64,000 nt of DNA from CAVWNR01 sp963756525. GTDB lineage: Bacteria > Actinomycetota > Actinomycetes > Mycobacteriales > Jatrophihabitantaceae. The stretch spans positions 1-64,000 of the forward strand of contig CAVWNR010000002.1 in NCBI GenBank assembly GCA_963756525.1, written 5' to 3'. Position 1 is the stretch's first letter, and each line of letters starts with the position of its first letter. Shown here piece by piece: positions 56,913 through 64,000 of this stretch. Position numbers and translations under genes: made by a program. A model generated the notes under the pieces. It was not told the origin of the DNA, searched no databases, and saw only the letters and a list, made by a program, of their open reading frames with translations.

Positions 56913-58679
56913 GTGACTCTGCCGGATCGCACCGCTCATTCCGGCACGATCCGGATGCTGCTCCGGCTGCGCCCGTGGGCGCGACCGCACCGCGCGGCGC
57001 TCGCCCTCATGCTCTTCGCGGCGTGCTTCGCGATGCTGGCCCAGACGCTCGTGCCGCTGATCACCGGCGCGGTCGTCGACGGGCCGATCCGGCACCACGA
57101 CGTCGCCGGCGTCTGGCCGCTCGCCGGGCTCGCGTTGCTGTTCGGCATAGCGGAGGCGGTGCTGTTCTTCGTCCGCCGCTACGCGATGGCCAGCGCCGCG
57201 CTCGGCCTGGAGACCGACCTGCGCCGCGACCTCTACGCCCACCTGCAGCGGCTGCCGGTCGCGTTCCACGACCGCTGGCCGTCCGGGCAGCTGCTCTCGC
57301 GCGCCACCACCGACCTGTCCTCGATCCGCCGCTTCGCCGGCTTCGGCTTCGTGTTCCTGATCGCCAATACCGCGGCGACGCTGGTCGTCCTCGCGCTGTT
57401 GGTGCGCCTGGATCCCGTGCTGGGACTGTTCGTCGTCGTCGCGATGGCCCCGCTCGCGGTCTTCACGCACCGCTTCGAGAACCGCTACCGGCGCGACGCC
57501 CGCCGCGCCCAGGACCTGACCGGAGATCTTGCCACCGCGGTCGAGGAGTCCGCGCTCGGCATCCGGGTGATCAAGTCCTACGGTCGGCGACCGCAGATGC
57601 TCGCGTCGTTCGTCCAGGGAGCCACGGTGCTGCGCCGCGCCGAACTCACCAAGGTGGGCACGCTCGCCACGTTCTGGGCCATGCTCGAGGGCCTGCCGCA
57701 ACTGGTGCTCGCCGGTGTCGCGTTCGGCGGCGTGTACGCGGTCGCGCACGGCGGGATGAGCATCGGCCAGCTGATCGCGTTCGTCGCGCTGTACCTGCGG
57801 CTGCTGTGGCCGATCATCTCGCTCGGCTGGCTGCTCGCCCTCGCCCAGGAGGCCGCCTCCGCCGCCCAGCGGATCTTCGAGGTGCTCGACATCCGCCCGT
57901 CGATCACCGACGTCGCCGAGCCGACGGCTCGTACCGCGGGGACGAGCCTGCGGTTCGAGGCGGTCCGCTTCCGCTTCCCCGACTCGTCCCAGGACGTCCT
58001 GCGCGGTATCGAGCTGGTGATTGCCGAGGGCGAGACGATGGCGCTCGTCGGCGCCACCGGATCGGGCAAGACCACGCTCACCTCCCTCGTGTCCCGCCTG
58101 CACGACGTCACCGGCGGGCGGGTGAGGATCGGCGGCGTCGACGTGCGCGACCTGCCCCTGGATGCGCTGCGCGCCGGCGTCGCGGTGGCGTTCGAGGACG
58201 CGACGCTGTTCTCGACCAGCGTGCGTGACAACGTCACCCTCGGCCGTCCCGGGCTCACCGACGCCGACGTCGACGAGGCTCTCGCGATCGCCCAGGCGGG
58301 CTTCGCCTACCGGCTGCCGGACGGGCTGGATACCCGCATCGGGGAGCAGGGCGTGTCGCTGTCCGGAGGGCAGCGGCAGCGGCTCGCGCTCGCCCGGGCA
58401 GTGGTCGGCCGTCCGCGAGTCCTGGTCCTCGACGACCCGTTGTCGGCGCTCGACGTGCACACCGAGGCCGAGGTCGAGTCGGCGCTGCGGCAGGTGCTCG
58501 CGGACACCACGGCGCTCGTCGTCGCGCACCGCCCGTCGACCGTGCTGCTCGCCGACCGGGTCGCGCTGCTGGCCGACGGCCGGATCGCCGCCGTCGGCAC
58601 CCATCGCGAGCTGCTGGACGCCGTCCCGGAATACCGCAACCTGCTCGCGCAGGAATCCGAACTGGAGACCGCATCGTGA
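56913..58679 (+). CDS. heterodimeric ABC exporter half, degenerate ATPase site
   Basis: A 588-residue membrane-ATPase protein. There are six membrane helices, then ATPase motifs: Walker A in ALVGATGSGKTTLTSLVSRL, signature LSGGQRQRLALARAV, Walker B VLVLDDPLSALDVHT and H-loop VVAHRPS. After the Walker B Asp the catalytic Glu is Asp (DDP, not DEP), marking the degenerate site of heterodimeric exporters. It starts at GTG 56913; the next gene begins inside its stop (GTGA at 58676). It resembles the paired Rv1273c/Rv1272c-type lipid or drug transporters of mycobacteria. Confidence 0.93.
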   Translation: MTLPDRTAHSGTIRMLLRLRPWARPHRAALALMLFAACFAMLAQTLVPLITGAVVDGPIRHHDVAGVWPLAGLALLFGIAEAVLFFVRRYAMASAALGLETDLRRDLYAHLQRLPVAFHDRWPSGQLLSRATTDLSSIRRFAGFGFVFLIANTAATLVVLALLVRLDPVLGLFVVVAMAPLAVFTHRFENRYRRDARRAQDLTGDLATAVEESALGIRVIKSYGRRPQMLASFVQGATVLRRAELTKVGTLATFWAMLEGLPQLVLAGVAFGGVYAVAHGGMSIGQLIAFVALYLRLLWPIISLGWLLALAQEAASAAQRIFEVLDIRPSITDVAEPTARTAGTSLRFEAVRFRFPDSSQDVLRGIELVIAEGETMALVGATGSGKTTLTSLVSRLHDVTGGRVRIGGVDVRDLPLDALRAGVAVAFEDATLFSTSVRDNVTLGRPGLTDADVDEALAIAQAGFAYRLPDGLDTRIGEQGVSLSGGQRQRLALARAVVGRPRVLVLDDPLSALDVHTEAEVESALRQVLADTTALVVAHRPSTVLLADRVALLADGRIAAVGTHRELLDAVPEYRNLLAQESELETAS

Positions 58680-60457
58680 CGCGCGGTCAACTCGCGGAGC
58701 GGACCGCTCGGCAGCGGGCGGCCCGGCGGCTGTTGGCCGAGCTGGTGCGGCCGCATCGGCGAGCCGTCGCGGTGGTGCTGGCCGCGGCGATGCTGCAGGT
58801 CGTGGCGACGATGGCGGCGCCGTGGCTCATCGGCGTCGCGATCGACCAGTCGCTGCCGCGGGCGATGCACGGCGACTACCGCTCGCTCGTTGCCGTGACC
58901 GTCGCGCTGGCCGGCAGCGCCGTGCTCTCCGGCTGGCTGCGCGCGGTCTTCGTCAACAGCAGCGGACGGATCGGGCAGGCGATCATCTTCGACCTGCGCC
59001 GCCGGGCGTTCGACCACGTGCAGGCGCTGTCGGTCGCCTTCCACGAGCGGTACACGTCCGGCAAGGTGATCTCCCGGATGACCTCGGACGTCGACACTCT
59101 CACCGAGCTGCGCGACGCCGGACTCGACGGACTGCTGACGGCGCTGTTCAGCATCGTCGCGATCACCGTGCTGATGCTCTTTCTCGACGTGCGGCTGGCC
59201 GCGATCGCACTGGTCTCGCTGATCCCCCTGTGGCTGCTGTACCGGTGGTTCGCGCGGCGTGCGCAGCCGGCGTTCCGCCGTACCCGCGAGACGGCCGCGA
59301 CAATGATCGTCAGCTTCGTCGAGACGTTCAACGGGATCCGCGCCGTACAGGCGTTCCGCCGCGAGCGGCGCAACGACCGGATCTTCGCCCAGCTGAACGA
59401 GGACTACCGCGATGCGAATGCGCGGACCTTCAAGCTGCACGCGGTGTTCATCCCGGGAACGTCGTTCATCGGCAACCTCGCCACGGTGGCGGTGCTCGTG
59501 ATCGGCGCCTACCGCGTGGCGAACGGCAGCCTGGAGCTGGGCGTCCTCACCGCATTCCTGCTGTATCTACGGCAGTTCTACGACCCGATGGAGGATGTCG
59601 CCGTCTTCTACAACTCGCTGCAGTCGGCGACCGCCGCGCTCGAGAAGATCTCCGCCGTGCTCGCCGAACCGCCCTCGGTGCCGGAGCCCGCAGCGCCGCT
59701 GCCGCTTCCCCGCCCGGTCCGCGGATCGGTGCAGCTCGCCGCCGTCGAGTTCGGCTACCGCCCCGACCGGCCGGTGCTTCACCGGTTGACCCTCGACATC
59801 CCGGCCGGTCAGACCGTCGCGCTGGTCGGCGCCACCGGTGCCGGCAAGTCGACGATCGCCAAGCTGATCTCGCGCTTCTACGACCCGACGGCCGGAGCCG
59901 TCCTCGTCGACGGTGTGGACGTCCGCGAGATCGCCGAACGCGACCTGCGCGAGGCGATCGTGATGGTCACCCAGGACGGGTTCCTGTTCTCCGGGTCGGT
60001 GGCCGACAACATCGCGTTCGGCCGGCCCGGCGCGTCGCGGGATGAGGTGATCGCAGCCGCGACGGCGGTGGGGGCGCACGAGTTCATCGCCGGCCTGCCG
60101 GACGGGTACGACACCGACGTGCGCAAGCGGGGCGGCCGGCTGTCGGCCGGTCAGCGTCAGCTCGTCGCGTTCGCGCGGGCGTTCCTTGCCGACCCGGCGG
60201 TCCTGATCCTCGACGAGGCGACCTCGTCGCTGGACGTGCCGACGGAGCGAGCGGTGCAGCGGGCGTTGCGCACCGTATTGCGCCGGCGCACGGCGCTGAT
60301 CATCGCGCACCGGCTCTCGACCGTGGAGATCGCGGACCGGGTGCTGGTGCTCGACGACGGTCGGGTTATCGAGGACGGTTCGCCCGGTGCGCTGGTCGAC
60401 ACCGGCAGCGGCGAGTTCGCGGCGCTGCACGACTCGTGGCGCAGCTCGCTGGTCTGA
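58676..60457 (+). CDS. heterodimeric ABC exporter half, consensus Walker B
   Basis: A 593-residue partner of the preceding protein. Six helices, then Walker A VALVGATGAGKSTIAKLISR, signature LSAGQRQLVAFARAF, Walker B AVLILDEATSSLD with the catalytic Glu, and IIAHRLSTVE. The signature reads LSAGQ instead of LSGGQ, which would face the partner's degenerate Walker B. So one ATP site of the heterodimer is consensus and the other is doubly altered. Substrate unknown. Confidence 0.93.
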   Translation: MTRGQLAERTARQRAARRLLAELVRPHRRAVAVVLAAAMLQVVATMAAPWLIGVAIDQSLPRAMHGDYRSLVAVTVALAGSAVLSGWLRAVFVNSSGRIGQAIIFDLRRRAFDHVQALSVAFHERYTSGKVISRMTSDVDTLTELRDAGLDGLLTALFSIVAITVLMLFLDVRLAAIALVSLIPLWLLYRWFARRAQPAFRRTRETAATMIVSFVETFNGIRAVQAFRRERRNDRIFAQLNEDYRDANARTFKLHAVFIPGTSFIGNLATVAVLVIGAYRVANGSLELGVLTAFLLYLRQFYDPMEDVAVFYNSLQSATAALEKISAVLAEPPSVPEPAAPLPLPRPVRGSVQLAAVEFGYRPDRPVLHRLTLDIPAGQTVALVGATGAGKSTIAKLISRFYDPTAGAVLVDGVDVREIAERDLREAIVMVTQDGFLFSGSVADNIAFGRPGASRDEVIAAATAVGAHEFIAGLPDGYDTDVRKRGGRLSAGQRQLVAFARAFLADPAVLILDEATSSLDVPTERAVQRALRTVLRRRTALIIAHRLSTVEIADRVLVLDDGRVIEDGSPGALVDTGSGEFAALHDSWRSSLV

Positions 60458-60499
60458 CCGGCCGTTCGAGTCGGCGTTCGCTCGTGTACCAATACCGGC

Positions 60500-61414
60500 G
60501 TGGACGAGCTCGCGATCGCGCTGGACGTCGGGGGAACGGCGATCAAGGCAGCGCTGCTGCGGGCCGACGGCACGGCGGTCCACGAGACGAGCATGCCCAC
60601 CGGCGCCGGGCCGAAGTCCGCCGTCGACACCATCCTGCAGGTCGCGGAGGCGCTCGCCGAGCGGGCGGTCGAGCTGGCCGGCGCGCCGGCCGTGGCGGCC
60701 GGGGTCGCGGTGCCCGGCGTCGTCGACGAGGCCGCGGGGATCGCGGTGAACTCGGCGAACCTCCGCTGGCGGGACGTGCCGCTGCGCGACCTGCTCACCA
60801 CCCGGCTGCGGCTCCCGGTCGCCGTCGGGCACGACGTGCGCGCCGGCGGCGTCGCCGAGGCTCGGCTGGGCGCGGGGCGCGGCTGCCCGCTGTTCCTCTT
60901 CGTGCCGGTGGGGACGGGCATTGCGGCGGCCGTCGCGATCGACGGGCGGGTGGTGTCCGGCGCACACGGCCGAGCCGGCGAGCTGGGTCATCTCGTGGCC
61001 CGGCCGGACGGGCCGCTGTGCGCCTGCGGCCGGCGCGGCTGCGTCGAGGCGATCGCCTCCGCCGCGGCGATCGCCCGCCGCTACGCCGTCGCCGGTGGCG
61101 ACGCGGTCAGCGCCGAGCAGGTCGCCGCGCGCGCCGCGGCCGGCGAGGAGCGCGCGCAGCGCGTTTGGTCCGAGGCCGTCGGGGCCCTGGCCGACGGGAT
61201 GCTCGACGCGGTGACCCTGTTCGACCCGGACCTGATCGCCGTCGGCGGCGGGCTGGCCCGCTCCGGCGAACAGCTGCTGGCGCCGCTGCGCACCGCGCTC
61301 GCCCGACGGCTCACCTTCGAGTCGATGCCGCGGATCGTCCCGGCCGAGCTCGGCTACCGCGCCAGCTGCCTCGGCGCCGGCCTGCTCGCGTTCGACCTGG
61401 CCGCGGCCGGTTAG
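60500..61414 (+). CDS. ROK-family sugar kinase
   Basis: A 304-residue ROK protein without a DNA-binding domain, so a kinase rather than a repressor. ATP motif: IALDVGGTAIKAALLRADG. Then AAGVAVPGVVDEAAGIAVNS, the catalytic region VAVGHDVRAGGVAEARLG, GRAGELGHLV and the zinc motif CACGRRGCVEAIAS. It is probably a glucokinase or related hexose kinase. It starts at GTG 60500, 42 bases after the ABC gene. The palindromic repeat locus B lies 15 bases after its stop. Confidence 0.9.
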   Translation: MDELAIALDVGGTAIKAALLRADGTAVHETSMPTGAGPKSAVDTILQVAEALAERAVELAGAPAVAAGVAVPGVVDEAAGIAVNSANLRWRDVPLRDLLTTRLRLPVAVGHDVRAGGVAEARLGAGRGCPLFLFVPVGTGIAAAVAIDGRVVSGAHGRAGELGHLVARPDGPLCACGRRGCVEAIASAAAIARRYAVAGGDAVSAEQVAARAAAGEERAQRVWSEAVGALADGMLDAVTLFDPDLIAVGGGLARSGEQLLAPLRTALARRLTFESMPRIVPAELGYRASCLGAGLLAFDLAAAG

Positions 61415-61429
61415 CCGGCGGCGTGCGGC

Positions 61430-61515
61430 TTTGCCCCGCTGTGACACGCTGCGGAGGGCTGTCAGCGTGTCACAGCGGGGCAAACAGCGCGGTCAGCGTG
61501 TCACAGCGGGGCAAA
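61430..61515. repeat. three-copy palindromic repeat, locus B
   Basis: The 22-bp unit with core GCCCCGCTGTGACACGC is at 61430-61451 (inverted) and twice in the opposite sense at 61463-61484 and 61494-61515, with spacers of 11 and 9 bases. It lies between the convergent ROK and methyltransferase genes. The arrangement matches 39213-39299. Confidence 0.9.
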
Positions 61516-61536
61516 GCCGCCTAGGAGCCAGCGCGA

Positions 61537-62322
61537 TCAGCGCAGCTGGGCGAACGCGACGGCGGCGGCGGTCGCCACGTTGAGCGAGTCGACGCCGTCG
61601 GCCATCGGGATGCGGACCAGAGCGTCCGCCTCGGCGAGCGCTGCCTCGGTGAGGCCGGGGCCCTCCGCGCCGAGCAGCATCGCCCACCGCGCTGGCGGCG
61701 CGATCGAGCGAAGCGGCACCGCGGACAGCCGCGGGGTCAGCGCGAGCACGGTGAACCCGGCCGCACGCACCGCGGCGAGCGAGGCCGGCCACGGCTCCGG
61801 CAGCACCGCGAACGGAACCCGAAGGACGTGCCCCATCGACACCCGGACGCTGCGCCGGTAGAGCGGGTCGGCGCAACGCGGGTCGAGCAGCACGGCGTCG
61901 ACACCGAAGGCGGCGGCGTTGCGGAAGAGTGCGCCGAGGTTCTCGAAGTCGTTCAGCGACTCGAGCACGGCAAGCCGCCGGGACGAGCCGAGCAGGTCGG
62001 AGAGCCTCGGCGGCGCGGGCCGCGCCGCCGAGGCCAGCACTCCGCGCGTCACCCGGAAACCCACGACCTCAGAGAGCAGCCACTTGTCGGCCACGTACAC
62101 CGGCACGTCGATGGGCGCCAGTACGTCGCAGAGCGCCGCGACGCGCGAGGGCACGCCGAGCACCGCGCGCATCGGGTAGGGCGACGCAGCGAGGCGCCCG
62201 ACGACGTTCACCCCCTCGGCGATGACGGTCCCGCGCCGGTCCGCTCGGACGTCGGCGTCGGCGAGGTCGCGGAAGTCGGCCAGTCGCGGGTCGGCCGGAT
62301 CGGTGACCTCGATCAGCTGCAC
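61537..62322 (-). CDS. SpoU/TrmH-family RNA 2'-O-methyltransferase
   Basis: A 261-residue SPOUT enzyme. An N-terminal substrate-recognition part (IEVTDPADPRLADFRDL) precedes the catalytic domain with LESLNDFENLGALFRNAAAF (motif 1, with E-N-x-G), WAMLLGAEGPGLTEAAL (motif 2) and VRIPMADGVDSLNVATAAAV (motif 3). It methylates ribose in tRNA or rRNA. It starts at GTG 62322. Confidence 0.93.
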   Translation of the reverse strand: MQLIEVTDPADPRLADFRDLADADVRADRRGTVIAEGVNVVGRLAASPYPMRAVLGVPSRVAALCDVLAPIDVPVYVADKWLLSEVVGFRVTRGVLASAARPAPPRLSDLLGSSRRLAVLESLNDFENLGALFRNAAAFGVDAVLLDPRCADPLYRRSVRVSMGHVLRVPFAVLPEPWPASLAAVRAAGFTVLALTPRLSAVPLRSIAPPARWAMLLGAEGPGLTEAALAEADALVRIPMADGVDSLNVATAAAVAFAQLR

Positions 62323-62332
62323 ACGGCAGTGT

Positions 62333-62671
62333 CTACTGCAGCTGCAACCCGGACTCGCCGAGCAGGTACTCGACCCGCATCCGCTCGAGGTCCCGTGCCA
62401 CGCCGTCGGGCAGGTCGGCCAGCCTGGTCGGCACGTCGAGCTCCTCGCAGGCGATCGTCAGGACCTCGTCGTAGGCGCGGCGCAGGCCGGTCGAGCGCAC
62501 GTACGAGGCGCCGCACGGCAGGTGATCGAGCTGGGCCCGCAATCGCCGCAGGTCGGCGGCGACCTGCTCGATCGGCGGGCGTCGTCGGCCGCACCCGACC
62601 GACCGGGCGGTGTCGCCCAGCTCGTTCTCCCAGAGGCGGATGTCCTTGCGGTGCCGACCGAACAGCCTCAC
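62333..62671 (-). CDS. conserved hypothetical actinobacterial protein
   Basis: A 112-residue, mainly helical protein. It shows RPPIEQVAADLRRLRAQLDH, LPCGASYVRSTGLRRAYDEV and PTRLADLPDGVARDLERMRV. I recognise the middle pattern (I..VAADLRRL...L......S...R.....AYD..L..AC..L) as a short conserved actinobacterial family without a function. It starts at GTG 62671 and lies 10 bases before the methyltransferase gene, likely co-transcribed. Confidence 0.75.
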   Translation of the reverse strand: MRLFGRHRKDIRLWENELGDTARSVGCGRRRPPIEQVAADLRRLRAQLDHLPCGASYVRSTGLRRAYDEVLTIACEELDVPTRLADLPDGVARDLERMRVEYLLGESGLQLQ

Positions 62672-62692
62672 CCTTCGACTTTATGTCGCGCG

Positions 62693-63955
62693 TCAACGCC
62701 TGCGCGAGCGGAAACTGCCGACGCGCTGGGTCAGCTCGGCGAAGCCGATCTGGCGCCGCCGCGCGATGAGCACGGCGAGCAGCAGGGCGGCGGCGGCGGA
62801 GATCAGCCCGCCCCCGACCATGCCCCACCGGGGCCCGAAAACCTCGCTTACCCAGCCGACGATCGGGGCACCCAGCGGCGTGCCGCCCATGAAGCAGATC
62901 AGGTACAGGGCCATCACCCGTCCCCGCATGGTCGGCTCGACCCCCATCTGCACCGACGCGTTCGCGGCGTTGGTGAACGCCAGCATGGCGAGGCCCGCCG
63001 GCACGAGCAGCAACGCGGTGAGCTCGAAGGTCGGCATGCTGCCGGCGAGCATCTCGACCATGCCGAACACGACCGCCGACCCGACCAGGAACGCCGACGA
63101 GGGGCGCCGCACCCGGCGCGCCGAGAGCACCGCGCCGGCGCAGGCGCCGACGGCAAGCGCGGTGGAGAGCAGCCCGTAGCCGGTGGCCGTGCGGTGGAAG
63201 ACCTGCTTGGCGATGAGCGCGGTGGTGAGCTGGAAGTTCAGGCCGAACGTGCCGACGATGAACACCAGGATCATCGTCAGCAGCAGGTCGCTTCGCCGAC
63301 GCACGTAGCGCAGCCCCTCGCGCAGCTGACCGCGCCGGCGAGCTAACTGTGGTGCTGGGTACAGCTCGCTGGAGCGCATCATGGCCAGGCCGGCGAGCAC
63401 GGCGACGCTGGACGCAGCGTTCGCGATGAACGCCCAGCCGGTGCCGGTCGCCGAGATCATCAGGCCGGCGATGGCCGGGCCGAGGATGCGGGCGCTGTTG
63501 AACGTCGTCGAGTTGAGCGCGACGGCGTTGGGCAGGTCGTCCTTGCCAACCATCTCGACGACGAAGGACTGGCGCACCGGCGTGTCGATCGCGTTGATCA
63601 GGCCGAGTGCGGTGGCCAGCACGAGCACGTGCCAGTACCGCACCACTCCGGCGACGTCGAGCAGCCCGAGCAGCAGGGCCACGATCGCCAGCCCGGACTG
63701 GGTGGCGAGCAGAAGCCGCCGCTTGTCGAGGCGGTCGGCAAGCACACCGCCCCACATGCCGAGCAGCAGCGACGGCCCGAACTGCAGCGCGGTGACGATG
63801 CCCAGCGCCGTGCCGGAGTTGGTGAGCTGCAGCACCAGCCAGTCCTGCGCGACCCGCTGCATCCAGGTGCCGGTGAGCGAGACGAGCTGGCCCGAGGCGT
63901 AGAGCCGGTAGTTGCGCACCCGCAGCGACCGGAACGTCCCACGGCGCCGGCGCAC
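62693..63955 (-). CDS. MFS transporter, possibly cut by the window edge
   Basis: A 12-helix MFS protein of at least 420 residues. It shows RNYRLYASGQLVSLTGTWMQ followed by RVAQDWLVL, GVLADRLDKRRLLLATQSGL (motif A), and GVEPTMRGRVMALYLICFMG in the second half. This is the MFS_3 group near enterobactin exporters. GTG 63955 is a possible start, but the frame stays open to the window's end (THTPATQGAPV upstream), so the true start may lie outside. Confidence 0.88.
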   Translation of the reverse strand: MRRRRGTFRSLRVRNYRLYASGQLVSLTGTWMQRVAQDWLVLQLTNSGTALGIVTALQFGPSLLLGMWGGVLADRLDKRRLLLATQSGLAIVALLLGLLDVAGVVRYWHVLVLATALGLINAIDTPVRQSFVVEMVGKDDLPNAVALNSTTFNSARILGPAIAGLMISATGTGWAFIANAASSVAVLAGLAMMRSSELYPAPQLARRRGQLREGLRYVRRRSDLLLTMILVFIVGTFGLNFQLTTALIAKQVFHRTATGYGLLSTALAVGACAGAVLSARRVRRPSSAFLVGSAVVFGMVEMLAGSMPTFELTALLLVPAGLAMLAFTNAANASVQMGVEPTMRGRVMALYLICFMGGTPLGAPIVGWVSEVFGPRWGMVGGGLISAAAALLLAVLIARRRQIGFAELTQRVGSFRSRRR

Positions 63956-64000
63956 CGGCGCGCCCTGCGTCGCAGGGGTATGGGTAGGGGTGGCTTGGGT

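Noticed and set aside
59567..61483. A 638-codon minus-strand frame opposite the ABC and ROK genes
   Set aside because: It is antisense to two clear genes, has no family motif and begins inside the palindromic repeat. Long empty frames are expected at this GC content.
1..64000. Riboswitches and rRNA genes
   Set aside because: I looked before biosynthetic genes (moa operon, pdxH, serC, galU) and saw no recognisable conserved riboswitch core; no rRNA sequence is present.

Overview
The window is high-GC DNA from an actinobacterium. The evidence is the gene content: the gephyrin-like division pair Glp/SepX, the septation protein SepH, an F420-dependent glucose-6-phosphate dehydrogenase, an actinobacterial-type SerC and citrate synthase 2. 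GTG starts are frequent and neighbouring genes often overlap by four bases. I cannot name the genus; a Frankiales-like soil lineage is a guess.

Layout. 1-9.8 kb is chromosomal backbone: tRNA-Ala, sepX/glpR - GNAT - glp - galU on the minus strand, then 5-FCL, a zinc-ribbon protein, a SAF-domain protein, mscL, moaD, a 5'-3' exonuclease, moaC-mogA-moaE and a nicotinamidase. 9.86-32.75 kb is a genomic island in the 3' end of tRNA-Arg(CCT). It is bounded by a 43-bp direct repeat of the tRNA 3' half and begins with an integrase and an excisionase that are both broken by frameshifts. 32.9-64 kb is backbone again: F420 enzymes, a quinone-like cluster, a TetR/CsbD region, pdxH/citA, serC/sepH, a heterodimeric ABC exporter, a ROK kinase, a tRNA/rRNA methyltransferase and a partial MFS gene at the right edge.

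The island has two cargo blocks. The first (13.6-23.06 kb, minus strand) is a tightly overlapping operon. It encodes a membrane protein with a kinase-like domain joined to an LPG-synthase-type flippase domain, an orphan osmoprotectant-type binding lipoprotein, and two tandem units. Each unit is a PAP2-kinase-exodomain fusion followed by a stand-alone PAP2 phosphatase. The start of a third unit is preserved at the distal end. The fused PAP2 domains have lost the PSGH motif while the partner PAP2 proteins keep it, and the kinase-like domain of the first gene has lost its HRD aspartate. This is my main candidate for an undescribed envelope-lipid or signalling system. The second block (23.3-32.2 kb) has a MalT-type LuxR regulator flanked by a 111-bp inverted repeat containing an 18-bp perfect palindrome. 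A small conserved protein, two paralogous ABC exporters, a DUF4386 membrane protein, a hydrolase and a YCII protein follow.

Other structure: a three-copy palindromic repeat occurs at both 39.2 and 61.4 kb. A CTG start with a strong Shine-Dalgarno is likely for the TetR gene. One MFS gene carries a frameshift. All gene functions are from recognition of sequence motifs by eye; no searches were run.
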